This document shows positions 6,296 to 9,218 of a DNA stretch of 9,218 nt, one piece after another. Position numbers and translations under genes: made by a program. How positions within the stretch are numbered: the stretch's first letter is position 1; every line of letters begins with the position of its first letter. The stretch is from an uncultured Eubacteriales bacterium (GTDB lineage Bacteria > Bacillota > Clostridia > Oscillospirales > CAG-272), in assembly GCA_934526185.1 (NCBI GenBank), contig CAKTAA010000087.1:1-9218 (forward strand), read 5' to 3'. A model generated the notes under the pieces. It saw only the letters and a list, made by a program, of their open reading frames with translations. It did no database searches and was not told the origin of the DNA.

Positions 6296-6408
6296 GCAAG
6301 CACAGCAAATGGGTACTCATTTGCGGCTTGCTTCTTACGCAGCAAGCATAGGAAAAGAGTACTCTTTTCCCAAAATGCGCCGCATTTTCCTTGTTGGGAT
6401 AGTCCCAA
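6296..6408. repeat. Cluster of palindromes upstream of tnpW (possible oriT or recombinase control region)
   Basis: Within 113 bases there are: GCAAATGG/GTACTCATTTGC, a near-perfect 20-base palindrome (6305-6324) flanked by GCAAGC (6296-6301) and GCTTGC (6326-6331); GCTTGCT (6326-6332) facing AGCAAGC (6341-6347), an alternative partner; a perfect 20-base palindrome GGAAAAGAGTACTCTTTTCC (6351-6370); AAAATGCG-C-CGCATTTT (6372-6388); and TTGGGA-TAG-TCCCAA (6394-6408). Both 20-mers centre on GTAC. The cluster would lie in the promoter or leader of the tnpW-recombinase operon. Such inverted-repeat clusters are typical of mobilisation origins and of multi-site protein binding regions; which applies here is inference. 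Confidence 0.7.
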
Positions 6409-6527
6409 ACCCTTTCACTCTATACAACACTTGAAAATGCAAAAATGCCGAAGATTTCACAGAAAATTCATAAAGAAATTTCCACTCACTACTAATACGG
6501 TAGGCGTGTCCTGTTTAGGCAAAGTCG

Positions 6528-6542
6528 GCACATAAAATGTGC
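6528..6542 (+). terminator. Small hairpin before a T-rich stretch, weak terminator candidate
   Basis: GCACAT-AAA-ATGTGC (6528-6542) is followed by TTGTTTCTCTCC. The stem is only six pairs and the T-run is interrupted, so it is a weak terminator at best. It separates the palindrome cluster from the PadR promoter. Confidence 0.3.
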
Positions 6543-6601
6543 TTGTTTCTCTCCTCAATATCTATCAGAAAATGAAATATGTAACTTTGCCAAGAAGTCC
6601 A

Positions 6602-6630
6602 TTGACTCTGATAACTTAACTTGATATAAT
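6602..6630 (+). promoter_or_regulatory. Promoter of the PadR-hydrolase operon with candidate operator
   Basis: TTGACT (6602-6607), 17 bases, then a perfect TATAAT (6625-6630). Immediately after the -10 lies the imperfect palindrome TAGCAATGTTACTA (6630-6643), and then AT-rich repeats up to the ribosome binding site GGGAGG (6661-6666). PadR proteins commonly repress their own operon by binding such sites over the start region, so this is the natural operator candidate. Confidence 0.75.
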
Positions 6631-6672
6631 AGCAATGTTACTAATATAATATAATATGTTGGGAGGTCAGAA

Positions 6673-7212
6673 ATGGATAAAATAATTCTGGGACTTTTGC
6701 TTATGTGCAATAGAACAATATACCAATTAAGGGAACGGATTAACAAAGGCATAAATCTGATGTACAGCAGTAGTATGGGGAGCATACAGGCGGCAATCAA
6801 AAAATTGCTGAATTGTGGCTATATCAGTTTTGAGGAAATGATTGACAACGGAAAATATAAGAAAGTCTATTGTATAACGGAAAGCGGAAAGCAATATTTT
6901 TTTGAGTGGATAAACGCCCCAATAGAAGAACAGAATCCTAAAAGCCCGGAGTTGGCAAAGGTCTATTTTATGGGATTTTCAGATAAGCAAAATCGGGAAG
7001 CAAATATACAAAAACATTTATTGTTTTTAAGAGAGCAATACAATGCATTAGAAGCGATATGTGAGGAAGCAAAGAGTATTGATGTTCCAAGACAGTATAA
7101 AGATATTCTTAATTTTCAATTTGCATCTGCTCTTTACGGTAAAGACTTAATCAAATTCAATATTGACTGGTTTGAAAAACTATTAGAAAAGATGAGGAAC
7201 AGCGAAGTATGA
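6673..7212 (+). CDS. PadR-family transcriptional regulator
   Basis: The 179-residue protein starts at an ATG six bases after GGGAGG. The N-terminal winged helix shows the PadR pattern: IILGLLLMCNRTIYQLRERI, then GSIQAAIKKLLNCGYISFEEM (recognition helix and turn), then a wing KKVYCITESGKQYFFEWI. The C-terminal half (about 85-175) is helical and fits the Vir_act_alpha_C dimerisation domain, with KVYFMGF and a long helix around HLLFLREQYNALEAI. PadR regulators sense small ligands and usually repress an adjacent effector gene. Here the stop overlaps the hydrolase start by four bases (ATGA at 7209-7212), so regulator and target are one transcript and probably autoregulated from the 6602-6630 promoter. 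The gene is AT-rich compared with the recombinase, suggesting a separate origin. Family sure; ligand unknown. Confidence 0.92.
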   Translation: MDKIILGLLLMCNRTIYQLRERINKGINLMYSSSMGSIQAAIKKLLNCGYISFEEMIDNGKYKKVYCITESGKQYFFEWINAPIEEQNPKSPELAKVYFMGFSDKQNREANIQKHLLFLREQYNALEAICEEAKSIDVPRQYKDILNFQFASALYGKDLIKFNIDWFEKLLEKMRNSEV

Positions 7213-8000
7213 AAAAATACAAACTGGATAAATCGCCCATTATTTATTACATTAGCGGAAAGGAAAAAGCTGAATGGGTACTTTTTCTTCACGCTGCTTT
7301 TGTAAACCACAATATGTTTCAGACACAAATTGATTATTTCCAAGAGAGATATAATATTCTCACTCTTGACATTATCGGTCACGGAAAATCAACTCAAACA
7401 CAAAAAGGCGATAGCATAAACAAGATGTCTGCATGGATAAATGAAATCTTAAAAACGGAAAAAATCAAGAAGATACATATTGTTGGAATTTCATTAGGCG
7501 CTGTATTAGCGCAGGATTTCGCCAATCAGTATTCGGAAGCAGTACAATCGCTTGCGTGCTTTGGCGCTTATGACATAAACAACTTTGACATTAAGTTACA
7601 GAAAGAAAACAGTTTGTCGCAAATGTTTATGATGTTTAAAGGTATATTTTCTGTCAAATGGTTTGCTAAATCGAATAAGAGATTGTCCGCTTATACTTTG
7701 CAGGCGCAAACAGATTTTTACGAAATGAACATTAAGTTTTCCAAAAAATCGTTTATGTATTTGGCTTCTCTGAACAGTATGGTAAATGTTTATCAAACAA
7801 AACCGAGAAAGTATCCTTTATTGATTGGTTGTGGAGAATACGATATTCCAGCAGAAATATCTGCCATAGAAATGTGGAAGAACAATGAACCAAAATGTGA
7901 TGTAATTATATTTGAAAATGCAGGACATTGTGTAAATATGGATACACCTCACAAGTTCAATGAAATTTTGGAGGGATTTTTGTCGAGTGATAAACAATAA
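7209..8000 (+). CDS. Alpha/beta hydrolase
   Basis: The 263-residue protein has the alpha/beta-hydrolase layout: an oxyanion-hole strand VLFLHAAF (24-31), the strand and turn LTLDIIGHGKS (51-61), the nucleophile elbow GISLG with Ser95, then a cap region about 120-190, and the acid and base as Asp212 (CGEYDIP) and His240 (ENAGHCVN). The catalytic triad is intact, so it is probably an active esterase, lactonase or related hydrolase; the substrate cannot be told. The oxyanion motif is HAAF rather than the common HGxx. No signal peptide is visible, so it is cytoplasmic. It overlaps padR by four bases and its 3' end overlaps the KTR gene. It occupies the place where Tn916-type elements carry resistance cargo, and its control by a PadR regulator suggests induction by a compound it modifies (inference). 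Confidence 0.92.
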   Translation: MKKYKLDKSPIIYYISGKEKAEWVLFLHAAFVNHNMFQTQIDYFQERYNILTLDIIGHGKSTQTQKGDSINKMSAWINEILKTEKIKKIHIVGISLGAVLAQDFANQYSEAVQSLACFGAYDINNFDIKLQKENSLSQMFMMFKGIFSVKWFAKSNKRLSAYTLQAQTDFYEMNIKFSKKSFMYLASLNSMVNVYQTKPRKYPLLIGCGEYDIPAEISAIEMWKNNEPKCDVIIFENAGHCVNMDTPHKFNEILEGFLSSDKQ

Positions 8001-8181
8001 AAATATTTGGGTGCGCTGTCCTATTTGTAACAATAAAACCCGAAACGCAATCAGAGAGGACACCGTCCTAATCAATTTTCCTCTGTTTTGCCCGAAATGC
8101 AAACAGGAAACGTTGATAAGCGTGAAGCAACTGAATATAACAATTCTTAAAGAGCCGGACGCACAGACGCAGAGCCGATAG
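7987..8181 (+). CDS. Cysteine-rich KTR-domain protein (Tn916 Orf6-like)
   Basis: The product contains WVRCPICNNKTRNAIREDTVLINFPLFCPKCKQETLI with two CxxC knuckles (CPIC and CPKC), the signature of the Cys_rich_KTR family, a small zinc-ribbon-like protein encoded just downstream of tet(M) in Tn916-family elements. Its function is not known to me. I prefer the GTG at 7987, 11 bases after GGAGGG (7970-7975), giving 64 residues; an in-frame ATG at 7960 without a good ribosome binding site would add nine. The start lies 14 bases inside the end of the hydrolase gene, so its expression probably depends on hydrolase translation. Its stop codon is inside the following terminator stem. The family match is strong; the start is less certain. 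Confidence 0.85.
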   Translation: MINNKNIWVRCPICNNKTRNAIREDTVLINFPLFCPKCKQETLISVKQLNITILKEPDAQTQSR

Positions 8182-8219
8182 CCAAGGATTTACAAAATCC
8201 AAAGCTATCGGCTCTTTCC
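8171..8219 (+). terminator. Long hairpin terminator after the KTR gene
   Basis: AGAGCCGATAGC (8171-8182) pairs perfectly with GCTATCGGCTCT (8204-8215); inside, GGATTT (8186-8191) pairs with AAATCC (8195-8200). A T-rich run (TTTCCTTTT) follows. The stem contains the KTR stop codon, so terminator and coding end overlap. Confidence 0.85.
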
Positions 8220-8239
8220 TTTTATTCGGAGGTATCGCC

Positions 8240-8296
8240 ATGTTTGCCGTTCAATCGTTTCATAGCCAGTTGTCAAAAAAAGCGTTGTTCCATTAA
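8240..8296 (+). CDS. Possible 18-residue leader peptide
   Basis: GGAGG (8228-8232) is followed seven bases later by an ATG opening an 18-codon frame (MFAVQSFHSQLSKKALFH) that ends at TAA 8294-8296. It sits in the untranslated region ahead of a terminator-like hairpin and the sigma-like gene, the usual position of a regulatory leader peptide. Evidence is only the good ribosome binding site and the position. Confidence 0.35.
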   Translation: MFAVQSFHSQLSKKALFH

Positions 8297-8367
8297 GGGG
8301 TTTCCCCGCCCATGAAAGTGAACACACAGGTCATATAGATAATATTATCAATTCACATTGTTCAAAC

Positions 8368-8402
8368 ACCCGTACAGTTTTGCGCTGTACGGGTCTTTGT
8401 TT
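8368..8402 (+). terminator. Terminator/attenuator hairpin upstream of the sigma-like gene
   Basis: ACCCGTACAG (8368-8377) and CTGTACGGGT (8385-8394) form a perfect 10-bp stem with a seven-base loop, followed by CTTTGTTTT. It lies about 40 bases before the sigma-like start, with no gene between it and the previous terminator, so it probably limits read-through into the last operon. I see no strong promoter between 8220 and 8368; AT-rich ATATAGATAATATT near 8330-8343 is a weak -10 candidate. Confidence 0.75.
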
Positions 8403-8439
8403 TAGTAACCCCTTGCCGGGAGGAAAGGGGGTGAATTGA

Positions 8440-8877
8440 ATGACTTATACAGAGCAGTATCGGGAGCATATCGAATATACTTTCAACAGCTTTTGCAAGA
8501 CTGTACTTTATCATGCCGCAATCAACGCCTGTCGGGATTTGCAGAGGAAACAGCAACATGAAGTATCTCTTGATTATCTTCGAGAATATGACATTGAGCC
8601 TGCCTGCACAGATGAATATTTTGTTGTCTATGACGAGCCTACCGCTTTTTCTGTCTGCGGGGAAACGGTAATCGTGGAAAGTGTATTGCTGGCAAAAGCA
8701 TTGTTGCGTCTGCCAGAGAAGCGACGGGAAATCCTGTTCCTGCGTTTCTATCTGGGGTACAGCGACATTGAGATTGGCGAGATGACAGGACGTTGCAGGA
8801 GCAGTGTCAACCGCAGGAAAAACTATGCGCTTCGCCTGTTGCGAAAGGAAATGGAGGCATTACAAAGTGAAGAATAG
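8440..8877 (+). CDS. Sigma-70 region-4 protein (Tn916 Orf7-like)
   Basis: The 145-residue protein carries a clear sigma region 4: LLRLPEKRREILFLRFYLGYSDIEIGEMTGRCRSSVNRRKNYALRLLRKEM (about 88-138), with the helix-turn-helix that contacts -35 boxes. The N-terminal part (YREHIEYTFNSFCKTVLYHAAINACRDLQRK) has no obvious region-2 core, as in the Orf7-type proteins of Tn916-family elements, which are thought to help switch on excision and transfer genes. The ATG follows AAAGGGGGTG (8424-8433) by six bases. A terminator-like hairpin sits upstream, and its end overlaps the HTH_16 gene by 11 bases, so the two are translated together. The place in the element and the sequence pattern make the family sure; its target promoters are not known. 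Confidence 0.9.
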   Translation: MTYTEQYREHIEYTFNSFCKTVLYHAAINACRDLQRKQQHEVSLDYLREYDIEPACTDEYFVVYDEPTAFSVCGETVIVESVLLAKALLRLPEKRREILFLRFYLGYSDIEIGEMTGRCRSSVNRRKNYALRLLRKEMEALQSEE

Positions 8878-9076
8878 GAAGAATAAGCTACTGCCCTATG
8901 AAGTGATTGAAAAAGCGGTTGCCGGAGAGCCGGAAGCAGTCAATACTGTATTACAGCATTACACAGGCTATATTAAGTATCTGTCCTACTTTCAAGGACA
9001 TATCAACAGCGATATAGAAAACCGCTTGAAATCACAGCTCATGGAAGCAATCTTGAAGTTTCGTTTTGACAGGTAG
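8867..9076 (+). CDS. Helix-turn-helix protein, HTH_16 type (Tn916 Orf8-like)
   Basis: The 69-residue product reads LLPYEVIEKAVAGEPEAVNTVLQHYTGYIKYLSY, then NRLKSQLMEAILKFRFDR, the pattern of the HTH_16 domain found in Orf8 of Tn916-type elements, paired with the Orf7 sigma-like protein. I chose the GTG at 8867, nine bases after GGAGG (8853-8857), because the homologous domain begins at the following residues; a longer frame from 8804 would run through the sigma-like gene in another frame. It overlaps the sigma-like gene by 11 bases, a typical coupled pair. A long terminator follows 17 bases after the stop. Role inferred: regulation of excision and transfer. Confidence 0.85.
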   Translation: MKNRKNKLLPYEVIEKAVAGEPEAVNTVLQHYTGYIKYLSYFQGHINSDIENRLKSQLMEAILKFRFDR

Positions 9077-9093
9077 GGAGTAGCAAAGCCATG

Positions 9094-9140
9094 AAAAGCC
9101 GTCAAGGATAAACTTTGCGCAAGCGTCCTTGACGGCTTTT
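9094..9140 (+). terminator. Strong terminator after the Orf7/Orf8-like pair
   Basis: AAAAGCCGTCAAGGA (9094-9108) and TCCTTGACGGCTTTT (9126-9140) form a perfect 15-bp stem; the 17-base loop contains the small inverted repeat CTTTGCGCAAG. The A-run/T-run ends make it work in both directions. Confidence 0.9.
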
Positions 9141-9164
9141 CCTGTCTTTGCTGTTGAGTAGACA

Positions 9165-9199
9165 AGAGGGCACAAACGGATAAACCGCTTGCGCCCTCT
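9165..9199. repeat. Inverted repeat at the right edge
   Basis: AGAGGGC (9165-9171) faces GCCCTCT (9193-9199), with an inner CAA/TTG pairing. There is no T-run on the plus strand. It may belong to the regulatory region of the genes beyond the window, which in Tn916-type elements would be excisionase and integrase. Confidence 0.45.
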
Positions 9200-9218
9200 G
9201 CCATTATGGGAAGAATGT

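Noticed and set aside
6296..6408. CRISPR array
   Set aside because: The repeats are different palindromes rather than identical direct repeats with regular spacers, and no cas gene is present.
6290..6535. Plus-strand frame of 81 codons across the palindrome cluster
   Set aside because: The sequence is dominated by inverted repeats and the predicted protein has no recognisable features.

Overview
The window looks like a mosaic of mobile-element modules and accessory genes from a low-to-mid GC Gram-positive bacterium, most likely a gut-type clostridium (Bacillota, class Clostridia). I infer this from the strong AGGAGG-type ribosome binding sites, the intrinsic terminators with T-runs, a TnpX/TndX-type large serine recombinase next to a TnpW-like protein, and a Tn916-family tail (cysteine-rich KTR protein, sigma-like Orf7, HTH Orf8).

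Layout. (1) 3-3225 is a compact plus-strand operon cut by the left edge. It holds a polytopic membrane protein with a C-terminal beta-rich domain, a PD-(D/E)XK nuclease of the HsdR N-terminal type whose gene is frameshifted just before two predicted membrane helices, and a type I-like adenine methyltransferase (hsdM) interrupted by an in-frame TAA. A strong terminator ends it. No specificity subunit or complete HsdR lies in the window. (2) 3282-3920 has a near-consensus promoter, a leader of about 320 nt with four small hairpins in a row and one large terminator-like hairpin, and a small HTH_36 protein. (3) 3921-4313 is a decayed-looking stretch without a confident gene. (4) 4336-6250, minus strand, is a tnpW-like gene followed by a large serine recombinase, transcribed towards the HTH gene. 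(5) 6251-6672 is a 420-base intergenic region with a striking cluster of palindromes and a promoter for the next operon. (6) 6673-8181 is a PadR regulator translationally overlapped with an alpha/beta hydrolase, which in turn overlaps a cysteine-rich KTR protein; a long hairpin terminator follows. (7) 8216-9218 is a leader with its own terminator-like hairpin, then overlapping genes for a sigma-70 region-4 protein and an HTH_16 protein, a long terminator and a final inverted repeat.

How it fits together. The right part matches the order of a Tn916-type regulatory tail, with PadR plus hydrolase sitting where resistance cargo is usually found. The middle is a recombinase cassette inserted or recombined between an element-type promoter/HTH module and that tail. 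No relaxase, coupling protein, replication initiator or tyrosine integrase is visible, so the segment is either part of a larger conjugative element or a degraded composite. The left operon resembles a restriction-type defence cassette with two independent disabling lesions. The observations most worth following are the membrane-tethered nuclease/methyltransferase cassette and its lesions, the long hairpin-rich leader at 3313-3632, and the palindrome cluster at 6296-6408.
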